From the NCBI RefSeq assembly GCF_011046555.1, contig NZ_CP049246.1, positions 2,728,001 through 2,792,000 on the forward strand: 64,000 nt of DNA, given 5' to 3'. The notes below the pieces were generated by a model, which made no database searches, was not told the origin of the DNA, and saw nothing but the letters and a program-made list of their open reading frames with translations. The position numbers were made by a program, and so were the translations under genes. Below, in pieces: positions 1 through 7,807 of the stretch. The stretch is from Sphingobacterium lactis (GTDB lineage: Bacteria; Bacteroidota; Bacteroidia; Sphingobacteriales; Sphingobacteriaceae). Every line of letters starts with the position of its first letter. Position 1 is the first letter of the stretch.

Positions 1-37
1 GGTAAATAGAATTTTCCTACTCGTTTCTCAATCAATA

Positions 38-409
38 TTAACGATGTTGGTCAATCAAAATATTATTGCCATCCGGGTCTGTAAGGGTAATATATTCAGG
101 ACCCGAAGTTGTTTCATTGGCTTCTCTTGTGAGGTTAATACCTAGACTTTTGAGATGACTTTGGATGTTGCGTACATCATCGAATTCCTCCAGGTTTTGG
201 GCATTTCCATCCCAGCCTGGATTAAAAGTGATAATGTTTCCTTCAAACATTCCCTGAAAAAGACCAATTACGGCATTTTCGTTTTTTAATACTATCCAAT
301 TTTGATCGATGTTTCCACCTTTGTATGTAAATCCTAATTTCTCATAGAATTCTTTTGATTGATGAATGTCTTTAACAGCAAGACTTATTGAAAATGCCCC
401 TAATTTCAT
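38..409 (-). CDS. VOC (glyoxalase/bleomycin-resistance) superfamily protein
   Basis: This is a 123-residue protein of the vicinal-oxygen-chelate fold. The opening is typical (LAVKDIHQSKEFYEKLGF), a mid-protein strand reads NAVIGLFQG, and it closes with LTDPDGNNILIDQ, where the paired beta-alpha-beta-beta-beta units normally place metal or ligand contacts. Length matches single-domain VOC proteins. The substrate cannot be told from sequence. Many relatives are uncharacterised cytoplasmic dioxygenase-, isomerase- or resistance-like proteins. It is read away from the DUF2200 gene just upstream on the same strand (47 bp gap), so the two may be co-transcribed. Confidence 0.85.
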   Translation of the reverse strand: MKLGAFSISLAVKDIHQSKEFYEKLGFTYKGGNIDQNWIVLKNENAVIGLFQGMFEGNIITFNPGWDGNAQNLEEFDDVRNIQSHLKSLGINLTREANETTSGPEYITLTDPDGNNILIDQHR

Positions 410-456
410 AATTGTTTATTTATTGTATTTTACTTTTTTAAAAGCAATAGCGCTAT

Positions 457-816
457 CTACCTTAAAATCTTTTCGATTTTTTTCCCTTTTGCAAGTTCAT
501 CAATCACCTTGTCCAGGTATCTTGCTTTTTTGGTAAGTGGGTTTTCGATTTCTTCAATCTTATAACCGCAAATTGTCCCTTTTATCAGTCCAGCATTAGG
601 ATGCAGTTGTGCTCTGTCAAAAAAGGTTTCAAATGTCACTTTTTCATCAATAAGTTCCTGCAATTTTTTTTCATCAAAACCGGTGAGCCATTCTATTACT
701 TGATGCAGCTCTGCCACCGTTCTACCTTTGCTCTCCACTTTAGCTACATAATGCGGATAAACCGATGCAAAAATCATTTTCGCAATGCGCTCGTTTTGTT
801 TTTCATTTTCTTTCAT
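457..816 (-). CDS. DUF2200 family protein
   Basis: This 119-residue soluble protein matches what I know of the DUF2200 family. Features seen are an N-terminal helix with RIAKMIFASVYPHYVAKVE, a central TVAELHQVIEWLTGFDE segment, and FFDRAQLHPNAGLIKGTICGY followed by a charged C-terminus. No catalytic motif or signal peptide is visible. The biochemical role is unknown. The start is the ATG preceding KENEKQNERIAK, which leaves a short untranslated gap to the structured region further upstream. Confidence 0.8.
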   Translation of the reverse strand: MKENEKQNERIAKMIFASVYPHYVAKVESKGRTVAELHQVIEWLTGFDEKKLQELIDEKVTFETFFDRAQLHPNAGLIKGTICGYKIEEIENPLTKKARYLDKVIDELAKGKKIEKILR

Positions 817-924
817 AGTTCAAATTTATGGTTGCAAAAATTATCCTTATAGGTACCAATATACCAACAATTTCAGCAAAATGGTAGAAAGGTTTGCATT
901 CAAAAATACCGACAGTTTTTGAAG

Positions 925-1098
925 CTAATCAATTATTATTTTATAACCATATGAAAAGCTGTTGATTGAATTGGCATCATCGGTATTACCCTTGACTTTC
1001 AACAGTTTTGATTCGCTTTGAGGGGAGACTTCAATTAAATCAAAGCTGGTTACTTTTTTATTGGAATGATTAATAAGGCTGATACTGTGGTCTAGGAT
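925..1098 (-). pseudogene. 3' remnant of a protein-coding gene
   Basis: Reading the minus strand from 1098 to the TAG at 925 gives about 57 codons of protein-like sequence beginning ILDHSISLINHSNKK and ending SFSYGYKIIID. An in-frame TAA lies immediately upstream (1099-1101) and there is no start codon or ribosome-binding site. I interpret it as the C-terminal end of a decayed gene whose 5' part has been replaced by the hairpin-rich sequence at 1108-1290. The family is not recognised. A chance open frame is possible. Confidence 0.4.
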
Positions 1099-1107
1099 TT
1101 AGATTTC

Positions 1108-1272
1108 AAAGGGATTGGTTCAGTTGCTCGAGGCCCACGCACAGGGCTTGAACCATCCCTTTAGTGGGGGTGGCTTCAATTGAAACAAAGCCGATCGCTT
1201 CGCTCTCGGTTTTGTTGTTTATGAAGGATTTGCTCAAACACGTTTGGCAAATCCTTCAGAAACAACAAAACC
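1108..1272. repeat. Cluster of strong inverted repeats downstream of tRNA-Ser
   Basis: Two long hairpins lie here. The first pairs 1108-1122 with 1149-1162 (arms AAAGGGATTGGTTCA and TGAACCATCCCTTT) around an inner GCCC/GGGC stem. The second pairs 1208-1239 with 1242-1272: GGTTTTGTTGTTT, TGAAGGATTTGC and CAAAC each have their exact complement on the other side, with one A/G mismatch and one bulged T. That is about 30 paired bases around a 2-nt loop. No coding sequence is visible. It may be a MITE-like or REP-like insertion or a structured transcript from the tRNA promoter. Confidence 0.6.
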
Positions 1273-1290
1273 CGACTTTAGTCGGGCTTT
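1266..1290 (-). terminator. Rho-independent terminator of tRNA-Ser
   Basis: Read on the minus strand, a GCCCGAC/GTCGGGT stem with a 4-nt loop is followed by TTTTGTTG, nine bases past the tRNA 3' end. Its T-rich tail overlaps the arm of the long hairpin at 1208-1272. Confidence 0.7.
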
Positions 1291-1298
1291 GATTTATT

Positions 1299-1386
1299 TG
1301 GCGGAGAGTGAGGGATTCGAACCCCCGAACCTGTGACAGTTAACGGTTTTCAAGACCGCCGCATTCGACCACTCTGCCAACTCTCC
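1299..1386 (-). tRNA. tRNA-Ser (anticodon TGA)
   Basis: The minus strand shows a 7-bp acceptor stem (GGAGAGT/ACTCTCC), the D-arm GCAGAGTGGTCGAATGC, an anticodon arm with CTTGAAA (anticodon TGA) and a long variable arm typical of class II tRNA-Ser. The T-arm reads GGTTCGAATCC-like (GGGGGTTCGAATCCCTC). Discriminator G and a genomically encoded CCA end the gene at 1299. It decodes UCA and probably other UCN serine codons. Confidence 0.97.
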
Positions 1387-1593
1387 GCGACAAAAGTAGA
1401 AATTTTTGTACGCTCTCCAAAACTTATTTGATATACCCCTGAAAATGAGCTTAATTATTTTCAGACTACAATCAGCTCCTTCAAAAACCGCCTTATTCCG
1501 CTACTTTTTCCCAATTCTGGTACTTTATTTTACCTGAAAACGTGTACTGTTTTGCCTCTCCTTAATCCCTAGTTTTGTTTCAAACGAAAGATT

Positions 1594-2166
1594 ATGCAAA
1601 AACAAAAAATCACACAGCTATTATTTACGCTATGCCTAGTCCTTGGCTTTACAATGGTGTTATCGTCGTGCAGCAAGGATGAGGGTGGGCCGTCGGATAG
1701 CGGCAATTATTTCATGAAAGCGAAGTTCAACGGTGAGCTTAAGGAGTTCAAACAACAGCCGAGTTTCCAGGGCGGGGGCAATGATGGCCGCTTGGAACAT
1801 ATCGTATTGGGTGCCGATGAGATCTATTTCAAGGATGTGAAACCGGGTGAGATGTCACCAGGATTTGTGATCGAAATATGGAATATCGGTGGCGACATTA
1901 AAAACGGTACTTACACTTATAACGGTGGTGGTGGTATCGATCGCGACGATGCAAACTCCTACAGCTTGAAATCCTATTACATGTTGGATGGCTATACGCG
2001 TTACGGTGCGAACGAAACTGAAAACCTGACCATGGTGATCACCGATTTGCAGCGTGATAAATCCATCCGCGGAACGTTCAAGGGCGTGTTCACATTGAAC
2101 GACGAATCAGGAAAGACGATCACAATTACGGACGGAGAATTCTACTTGCCGTATAGGGATAATTAA
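1594..2166 (+). CDS. Hypothetical lipoprotein
   Basis: This is a 190-residue predicted lipoprotein. A basic N-terminus (MQKQK), a hydrophobic stretch and the lipobox VLSSC give a mature N-terminal Cys followed by SKDEGG. The mature part is rich in Gly, Asn and beta-forming residues (YNGGGGIDRDDANSYSL) and looks like a small beta-sandwich, but I do not recognise a family. No partner gene is obvious. It is followed by its own terminator, so it is probably monocistronic and exported to the outer or inner membrane. Confidence 0.8.
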   Translation: MQKQKITQLLFTLCLVLGFTMVLSSCSKDEGGPSDSGNYFMKAKFNGELKEFKQQPSFQGGGNDGRLEHIVLGADEIYFKDVKPGEMSPGFVIEIWNIGGDIKNGTYTYNGGGGIDRDDANSYSLKSYYMLDGYTRYGANETENLTMVITDLQRDKSIRGTFKGVFTLNDESGKTITITDGEFYLPYRDN

Positions 2167-2195
2167 AAACTTCATAAATACCCTTAAAAGTGCTA

Positions 2196-2227
2196 TGCCT
2201 TCGATCCCATATCGAGGGCATTTTTTA
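2196..2227 (+). terminator. Rho-independent terminator
   Basis: A 10-bp stem TGCCTTCGAT/ATCGAGGGCA (one T-G pair), a 5-nt loop and a run of six T follow the lipoprotein gene by 30 bp. Confidence 0.85.
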
Positions 2228-2307
2228 TGGCTGTTAAGAAAAGTGAAAAGCTAGGGCAATGGATTTATATTTTTTAAATTTGGAAGATCGTATAGCTTTC
2301 TTTTATC

Positions 2308-3162
2308 ATGAAATACCTTTTACCCATTTTTATCCTCTGCTGTGAGTTTACATTTGCACAAAAGCAGGACACCCGGTTCAACACCAAGTTCTATGATGCC
2401 GTGGATAAATGGGTGGTATTCGATAAAAAGGAAGGGGAGCAGTCGTATTCTTTAGGTTTCATCTATATCGATCCGCAAGCGGGCTTCACCTACAATTATG
2501 AATCGGCCTTACAGATGCAGGGTTCCAAGGTCAGCAAATTACCGCGTTTGGTGAACGACAGCAACATCAAGGTGCGGTTGGACCGCAATACGTTTGATGT
2601 ATTGGTGTTAACGCCCGAGCAGGTTAAATCACTGGGATTGCCGGCTGAACCGGAATGGTTGGCTACGTATAAGGTCAATCAGGATTTTATCGAGGCCCGT
2701 GTTGGTATTGGATCCGCATACAATGCGGCAGGAGCATCGCACCACGCACTTCCGATTTTACAGAAAGCCTATGAGGAAAACCCGCATTATCCTGGATTGG
2801 AATTTGAATTGGCTTATGCCTATAATGCGACACAGAGCTTTTATAAAGCGGTCATCGTCCTTAACCGAGCCATTGAAAATGACCCGAGCAACTTTTGGTA
2901 TTACCGTGAGTTGGGTTTCTCCCTAAAGCACCTCAATAATCTGCCTGAAGCGGAGAAAGCCTACCGCAAAGGTTTTGAACTCTCCACCGAACGTGACCAA
3001 CGCGCAGAGATGGCCATCAACATGGCGCAAAGTTATTTCAATACCAAGGATCGGGTAAAGTTCGATGAATGGAAAAAACTAGTTGAAGCCAATGCAGATC
3101 CGGACTCTATGTTTATGGCCTACATCAAGTATTTTGAGGAAAACTGGGCGAAACCCATCTAA
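2308..3162 (+). CDS. Exported TPR-repeat protein
   Basis: The 284-residue protein has a short signal peptide (MKYLLPIFILCCEFTFAQ). It continues with a ~110-residue N-terminal region without recognised motif and then tandem tetratricopeptide-like helices. These include ALPILQKAYEENPHYPGLEFELAYAY, KAVIVLNRAIENDPSNFWYYRELG and EAEKAYRKGFELS, at roughly residues 140-245. TPRs mediate protein-protein contacts, so a periplasmic scaffold role is plausible. No enzyme domain is seen. It is 65 bp upstream of the next plus-strand gene and may share a transcript with it. Confidence 0.8.
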   Translation: MKYLLPIFILCCEFTFAQKQDTRFNTKFYDAVDKWVVFDKKEGEQSYSLGFIYIDPQAGFTYNYESALQMQGSKVSKLPRLVNDSNIKVRLDRNTFDVLVLTPEQVKSLGLPAEPEWLATYKVNQDFIEARVGIGSAYNAAGASHHALPILQKAYEENPHYPGLEFELAYAYNATQSFYKAVIVLNRAIENDPSNFWYYRELGFSLKHLNNLPEAEKAYRKGFELSTERDQRAEMAINMAQSYFNTKDRVKFDEWKKLVEANADPDSMFMAYIKYFEENWAKPI

Positions 3163-3226
3163 TTCTTTCCCGATACCAAAACTTTTGGATTGTTATTTGT
3201 TAATTTTATAGGACAACAAAAATACT

Positions 3227-3841
3227 ATGGAACAAATAACACCATTTAACTCGGCAAGTCAAGCCATCGATATCTTGGACAACGGTGGCGAATTTTATCA
3301 TATCTTCACAAAAGCTGATGACGACAGTATTTCGCAATCGGAAGTTTCCAAGATTGCAGGTGCCGGACTCGAAAAGCAAAAGGGAATCCTATACCTGCAG
3401 TTGGCATTGAGCAACCTGAACGAAAGGGAAGTACAGGAAGTTCAAGCCCGTTTTGATGATAAATTGCTCGAGAATTACAATAAATATAAAGCGGAATCCA
3501 TTGAGGTGTTCGAAGGACTGGAAGGCTTTAAATCGGGAGCAAGTATCATTTTACACGGTACACCAAAGCACCTGCAATCGGAAGGCTATATCACCGGATT
3601 TATGCAGATCGCCATTATCGATGCCTTCACCCTGATTCCCATTACGGAAAAGTATAGCGTATATGAAATGTATGACGCAGCGGGCACCAAGATCTTAGTG
3701 GCCCATGATAAGGAAGCTGGACATTTGCCGAATGAGGAAATCAAGATTGCAGGGGTGGTAAAAGAATTCCAACTAAGCGAAGAAAATGCCAGTGAATTTG
3801 AGCGCTTCGTCGAAGTCGCTTACTTCTCAGAATTAAAATAA
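3227..3841 (+). CDS. Conserved-looking hypothetical protein
   Basis: This is a 204-residue soluble protein, acidic, without signal peptide or membrane segment. The N-terminal half is helical (SEVSKIAGAGLEKQKGILYLQLALSNL). The C-terminal half has alternating strands (GASIILHGTPKHL, IIDAFTLIPIT, YEMYDAAGTKILVAHD). I do not recognise a family. It follows the TPR gene with a 65-bp gap and ends before a convergent terminator shared with the GH3 gene. Confidence 0.75.
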   Translation: MEQITPFNSASQAIDILDNGGEFYHIFTKADDDSISQSEVSKIAGAGLEKQKGILYLQLALSNLNEREVQEVQARFDDKLLENYNKYKAESIEVFEGLEGFKSGASIILHGTPKHLQSEGYITGFMQIAIIDAFTLIPITEKYSVYEMYDAAGTKILVAHDKEAGHLPNEEIKIAGVVKEFQLSEENASEFERFVEVAYFSELK

Positions 3842-3876
3842 CAAGAAATAATAAGGAAGAAATTACTTCCAAAAAA

Positions 3877-3908
3877 TAAAGGCGTCTAAAATTTAGACGC
3901 CTTCCCCT
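3877..3908. terminator. Convergent terminator
   Basis: A perfect stem GGCGTCTAA/TTAGACGCC with a 3-nt loop (3881-3901) lies between two convergent genes. The minus-strand side is followed by TTTATTTTTT and so is the better terminator. The plus-strand side ends in TTCCCCTT. Confidence 0.8.
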
Positions 3909-3952
3909 TGTTTTCAATAGGTAATCGTAGGGTTTATTTATTATGCAAGTTC

Positions 3953-6235
3953 TTAGTTGACCAATTCAAAGTCAGCTTCTTTCAGATCGCGTGAATTTCC
4001 ACCGACAAAAACCTTGAACATCCCCGGTTCGGAAATATGCTCCAGTTTTTGGTTATAGAATTTCAGGTCTTCATTGCTCACCTCGAATGTTAAGGTCTTC
4101 GTTTCACCTTTTTTCAAGAATACTTTCTGGAAGTTCTTCAGTTCCTTGATCGGACGGGTCTGAGAGCCGACCATATCGCGGATATAGAGCTGAACGACTT
4201 CAGCACCGTCGTAGTTTCCGGCATTTTTAAGTTGTACTGAAACTTGCAACTTGTCAGATGCAGTGATCTTTTGCTTATCGAGGGTAATCGGGCTATAGTC
4301 AAAAGTGGTGTAGCTCAATCCGTAACCGAAAGGGTAGAGTGGGGCATTGCTCACATCCAGGTAATTGGAACGGAATTTCTGGAACCACGCACCTTCGGCC
4401 AATGGCCTTCCGGTATTCTTTTGGCTGTAGTACATCGGCAATTGACCGACATGCTGCGGGAAAGTTGCTGGAAGCTTTCCGGATGGATTCACATCACCAA
4501 ATAGAACATCAGCAACTGCTTTTCCTGTTTCTGTACCTCCGAACCATACATTGAGGATGGCCGGTACATGCTCATTTTCCCAGGTTAGCGTCAGCGGTCT
4601 TCCGGCAAATAGGACCAGCACTACTGGTTTGCCGGTCTTCAGCAAAGCTTCCAATAGACGGCGCTGGCTAGCTGGGATATTCAGGTCCGTACGACTGGAG
4701 CTTTCGCCACTCATTTCGGAGCTTTCCCCAAGGGCAGCAACTATAACATCTGCCTTGTTTGCCGTTGCTACCGCTTCTGCGATGATGGTTTCCGCTGGGC
4801 GGTCATCCCGTGGAATGGTTCTTCCAAACATGGTGGAACGTTCCTGTAGGGCAGCATCATCCGTCAGGTTTGCACCCAAGTGGGTCACGATCTGTACCTG
4901 ATTGCCCAATGCCGCACGCATGCCATCGACCAAGGATGCCGTCTTGGCTAAGTCGGCACTTACGCTCCAGGTTCCAGGCATGTTGGCGCCGGTGTTGGCC
5001 AATGGACCGATGACGGCCACCGTACCTGATTTTTTAAGCGGCAAGGTTTGGTTGGCATTCTTCAGGAGCACGAAGGATTTCGTTGCTGCTTCCCGAGCCA
5101 ATTGCAAGTGTTCAGATTTACCGATTTCCTTTTTCGCACGGTCCTCATTGCAGTACCGGAATGGATCTTCGAATAAGCCCAGTTTATATTTCGCTTCCAG
5201 TACATAGCGGCACGCACGATCAATCGCTGCTGCGCTCACTTTTCCTTCGTCAAGAGATTTCTTCAGGGTGGTCAGGAATCCTTCACCAACCATATCCATA
5301 TCGACACCAGCTTTAAGGGAAAGGGCAGATACCTGCTGCAAGTCGCCCAAGCCGTGGTCAATCAGTTCATTCACTGCGGTATAATCCGTCACGACCAAGC
5401 CATTGAATTTCCAATCGGTACGCAACAGATCAGTCAGCAACCAGGAGTTCGCACTGGCGGGAACCCCATTGATGTCGTTGAATGAAGTCATGATGGATTG
5501 TGCTCCGGCATCGATAGCCGCCTTATAGGGTGGCAAATATTCATTGTACATGCGGTGCAAGCTCATGTCCGTGGTGTGGTAATCACGGCCGGCTTCTGCA
5601 GCACCATATAGGGCGAAATGCTTCACACAGGCCATAAGCGTATTGTATTTCTTCAGGTCGTCGCCTTGGTAGCCGACCACCATTTCCCGGGCAATGCGGG
5701 CGCTCAGATAAGTATCTTCACCGCTGCCTTCGGAGATCCTTCCCCAGCGGGCATCCCTAGAGATATCGACCATCGGGGAGAAGGTCCAGTTCAGTCCGTC
5801 GGCGGAGGCCTCAATGGCCGCAACGCGGGCTGTTTTCTGGATCAGGTCCATATCCCATGTGGCCGCTAGGCCCAACGGGATGGGGAATATGGTTTTATAG
5901 CCATGGATCACATCCATGCCGAAGATAATGGGAATCTTGAGGCGCGATTGGTTGACCGCCAATTCCTGTGCCTTCCGGATGCGTGCGGGCGTGGTCATGC
6001 TGAAGATACCACCGATATTGCCGGCTTTGATCTTTCCTTCCACGTCCGTAGACACCACAGATCCTGTCGTGGCTTCTCCAGCCGTAACCAGGTTCAACTG
6101 CCCGATCTTCTCTTCAATGGTCATCTTTCCCATAAGGTCATCGATGAACCTATCCATTTTAGGATCCTGCTGCCCAAAGATCAATTGGCTGGATAGGACC
6201 AAGCCGCAGCAGAGTATACCTTTTATTAAATTCAT
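3953..6235 (-). CDS. bglX: Glycoside hydrolase family 3 beta-glucosidase
   Basis: The 760-residue exported GH3 enzyme has a signal peptide (cleaved near FGQQ). Next come the N-terminal (beta/alpha)8 domain with KHFALYG (205-211) and the nucleophile motif GLVVTDY (Asp284), the alpha/beta sandwich domain, and the C-terminal fibronectin-III-like domain (about 660-755). Length and order match BglX. It releases glucose from the non-reducing end of beta-gluco-oligosaccharides, probably in the periplasm. It is the last gene of the polysaccharide locus, 99 bp after the GH144-like gene. Linkage preference cannot be read directly. The neighbouring enzyme points to beta-1,2-linked oligosaccharides. Confidence 0.93.
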   Translation of the reverse strand: MNLIKGILCCGLVLSSQLIFGQQDPKMDRFIDDLMGKMTIEEKIGQLNLVTAGEATTGSVVSTDVEGKIKAGNIGGIFSMTTPARIRKAQELAVNQSRLKIPIIFGMDVIHGYKTIFPIPLGLAATWDMDLIQKTARVAAIEASADGLNWTFSPMVDISRDARWGRISEGSGEDTYLSARIAREMVVGYQGDDLKKYNTLMACVKHFALYGAAEAGRDYHTTDMSLHRMYNEYLPPYKAAIDAGAQSIMTSFNDINGVPASANSWLLTDLLRTDWKFNGLVVTDYTAVNELIDHGLGDLQQVSALSLKAGVDMDMVGEGFLTTLKKSLDEGKVSAAAIDRACRYVLEAKYKLGLFEDPFRYCNEDRAKKEIGKSEHLQLAREAATKSFVLLKNANQTLPLKKSGTVAVIGPLANTGANMPGTWSVSADLAKTASLVDGMRAALGNQVQIVTHLGANLTDDAALQERSTMFGRTIPRDDRPAETIIAEAVATANKADVIVAALGESSEMSGESSSRTDLNIPASQRRLLEALLKTGKPVVLVLFAGRPLTLTWENEHVPAILNVWFGGTETGKAVADVLFGDVNPSGKLPATFPQHVGQLPMYYSQKNTGRPLAEGAWFQKFRSNYLDVSNAPLYPFGYGLSYTTFDYSPITLDKQKITASDKLQVSVQLKNAGNYDGAEVVQLYIRDMVGSQTRPIKELKNFQKVFLKKGETKTLTFEVSNEDLKFYNQKLEHISEPGMFKVFVGGNSRDLKEADFELVN

Positions 6236-6298
6236 GGACTGTATGCGTTATTTTGTTGTATGCGTTGGCTTGCTAATAGGTTCGTTCAAAAAAGTAAA

Positions 6299-6314
6299 CA
6301 GCCCCGAAGGGCTG
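6299..6314 (-). other. Intercistronic hairpin between GH144-like and GH3 genes
   Basis: CAGCCC-CGAA-GGGCTG forms a compact tetraloop stem with no T-tract in the gap between two co-directional genes. It probably acts on mRNA processing or stability rather than as a full terminator. Confidence 0.5.
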
Positions 6315-6334
6315 ATTACAAACTAACCACCAAT

Positions 6335-7708
6335 TTATTTCAGTTTAGGACTCTGAAATCCTAATTTTTTCAATCCTGCCTGTATTTCTGGGGCCTGCAT
6401 GAAAAGATTCCATACCAACCCGGTTCTGTAATTTTCGATCATTACCACAATCGGGCCCTGATCGATCGCCAGATAGCGTTGTGGATACCAATTTTCCGTT
6501 TCGCTATAGGCATCGTAAAAACCGTATTTACCCCAAACCTTATCTTCCAGATTATTGAACAGATACCTGCCAAAGGCTAAACTTTCCTTCGGTGTATATG
6601 GGGTAGAGGATAATGCCGCAGTCGGGCTGATGACCGATTTGTCATTATCAGGGTGATGGGCATCGTATCCCGTGATGGAATAGGAAGCTGTCCATCCCCA
6701 ACCTTTGTCTGCGCCGTACCCTTTGAATTGTTTCGGGTTGGCCTCCGCATAGGCGATATTGATCTTGGCGTGGTTGCGGACCACATCTTCATAGTTCACA
6801 TATTGATCCTTCAAGCCCATAGGGTCAAGACCCATAAATGAATAGTGTGCCCAGAACAAAGGACCTACCTGTCCTTCCTGTGCATTGTGCTTGATGCCGA
6901 TAGGGATATCAAATTTGGTCAGGTCGGATTTGATCTTTCCGTTCCGTGCCCATCCTTCTTGGTATACTGCGGTGTCGATAGGGTGTGTAGGAGACGATGC
7001 TGCAAGGACATAGGTGATCAGACATTCGTCATAGCCTTGGATAGGGTGGTTCATGCCGAAGTCATGATTGGGGCTCCAGTGCCAAAGCAAGACATTCTTG
7101 CTATTGGTGTAATGGTTCCAATCGATTTCACGCCACAAGGCATCCGCCTTTTTGGCAATGGCTTGCTGCGCATCCGTTCCGTTCTTGAAATATTCGCGTA
7201 CCACGATCAGTGATTGCGTGAGGAAAGCCGTTTCTACGAGGTCACCACCATTATCCTTATCCGAGAAGGCTTTAACCTTGCCCGTGTCACCATGGTACCA
7301 ATGGGACCAAGCTCCCTTAAACCGAGGGATTTTGGCCAGGTAATCCATGATCTTATTCAGTCGGGTTTCACCTTCCGTCTTGGTGATAAAGCCACGTTCC
7401 ATACCGACTACCATGCCCATGATTCCGAAACCGCTACCACCGGTGGTAATAACCTGTTGGTCATTCTGCGGATATTCGCCATCGATATGGATTCGCTCGC
7501 GGGCGAGTCCCGAAGTCGGCTCGGCACCTTCCCAGAAATATTGGAAAGTCTGCTGCTGGATCTTGTTCATGAGCGAATCATCCGATAGCGCTGTAGTATC
7601 GGGTTTTTCGGTCCCTGTATCTGTTTGTTCTTGTTGTAGGGTCGTCTGACAAGCCGTAAATCCCCCGAAGCTTATCATTAAGGCAATAGTTAGTGTCCGT
7701 ATCTTCAT
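6335..7708 (-). CDS. PF10091 'glucoamylase-like' lipoprotein, probable GH144 beta-1,2-glucanase
   Basis: The 457-residue lipoprotein (lipobox GFTAC, Cys20) has a single catalytic domain of the Glycoamylase/PF10091 type, expected to fold as an (alpha/alpha)6 barrel. Recognisable blocks are QQTFQYFWEGAEP near residue 52, GGSGFGIMGMVVGMERGFI, VETAFLTQSLIVVREYF, HPIQGYDECLITYVLAASS and GPLFWAHYSFMGLDP. Proteins with this signature and length in Bacteroidota include the founding endo-beta-1,2-glucanases of GH144. The older name 'glucoamylase' is not supported by activity data known to me. Surface location and the SusC/SusD/GH3 neighbours suggest it makes short oligosaccharides for import. Exo- versus endo-action cannot be decided here. 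Confidence 0.8.
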   Translation of the reverse strand: MKIRTLTIALMISFGGFTACQTTLQQEQTDTGTEKPDTTALSDDSLMNKIQQQTFQYFWEGAEPTSGLARERIHIDGEYPQNDQQVITTGGSGFGIMGMVVGMERGFITKTEGETRLNKIMDYLAKIPRFKGAWSHWYHGDTGKVKAFSDKDNGGDLVETAFLTQSLIVVREYFKNGTDAQQAIAKKADALWREIDWNHYTNSKNVLLWHWSPNHDFGMNHPIQGYDECLITYVLAASSPTHPIDTAVYQEGWARNGKIKSDLTKFDIPIGIKHNAQEGQVGPLFWAHYSFMGLDPMGLKDQYVNYEDVVRNHAKINIAYAEANPKQFKGYGADKGWGWTASYSITGYDAHHPDNDKSVISPTAALSSTPYTPKESLAFGRYLFNNLEDKVWGKYGFYDAYSETENWYPQRYLAIDQGPIVVMIENYRTGLVWNLFMQAPEIQAGLKKLGFQSPKLK

Positions 7709-7769
7709 ATAAGTGTATAGTAGCTAGCAATTTGGAATTGCTGGTTGGAAAAGTGATTCTTGTAAATAT

Positions 7770-7792
7770 GGGAGGGCTTTCCTTGCCCTCCC
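7770..7792 (-). other. Intercistronic hairpin after susD
   Basis: GGGAGGGC/GCCCTCCC with a 7-nt loop sits just after the SusD stop. Read on the minus strand, no T-run follows. Hairpins here are common in Sus-type operons and would let susCD mRNA accumulate above the downstream enzyme genes. That role is inferred. Confidence 0.55.
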
Positions 7793-7807
7793 GCTAACTG
7801 TATGATA

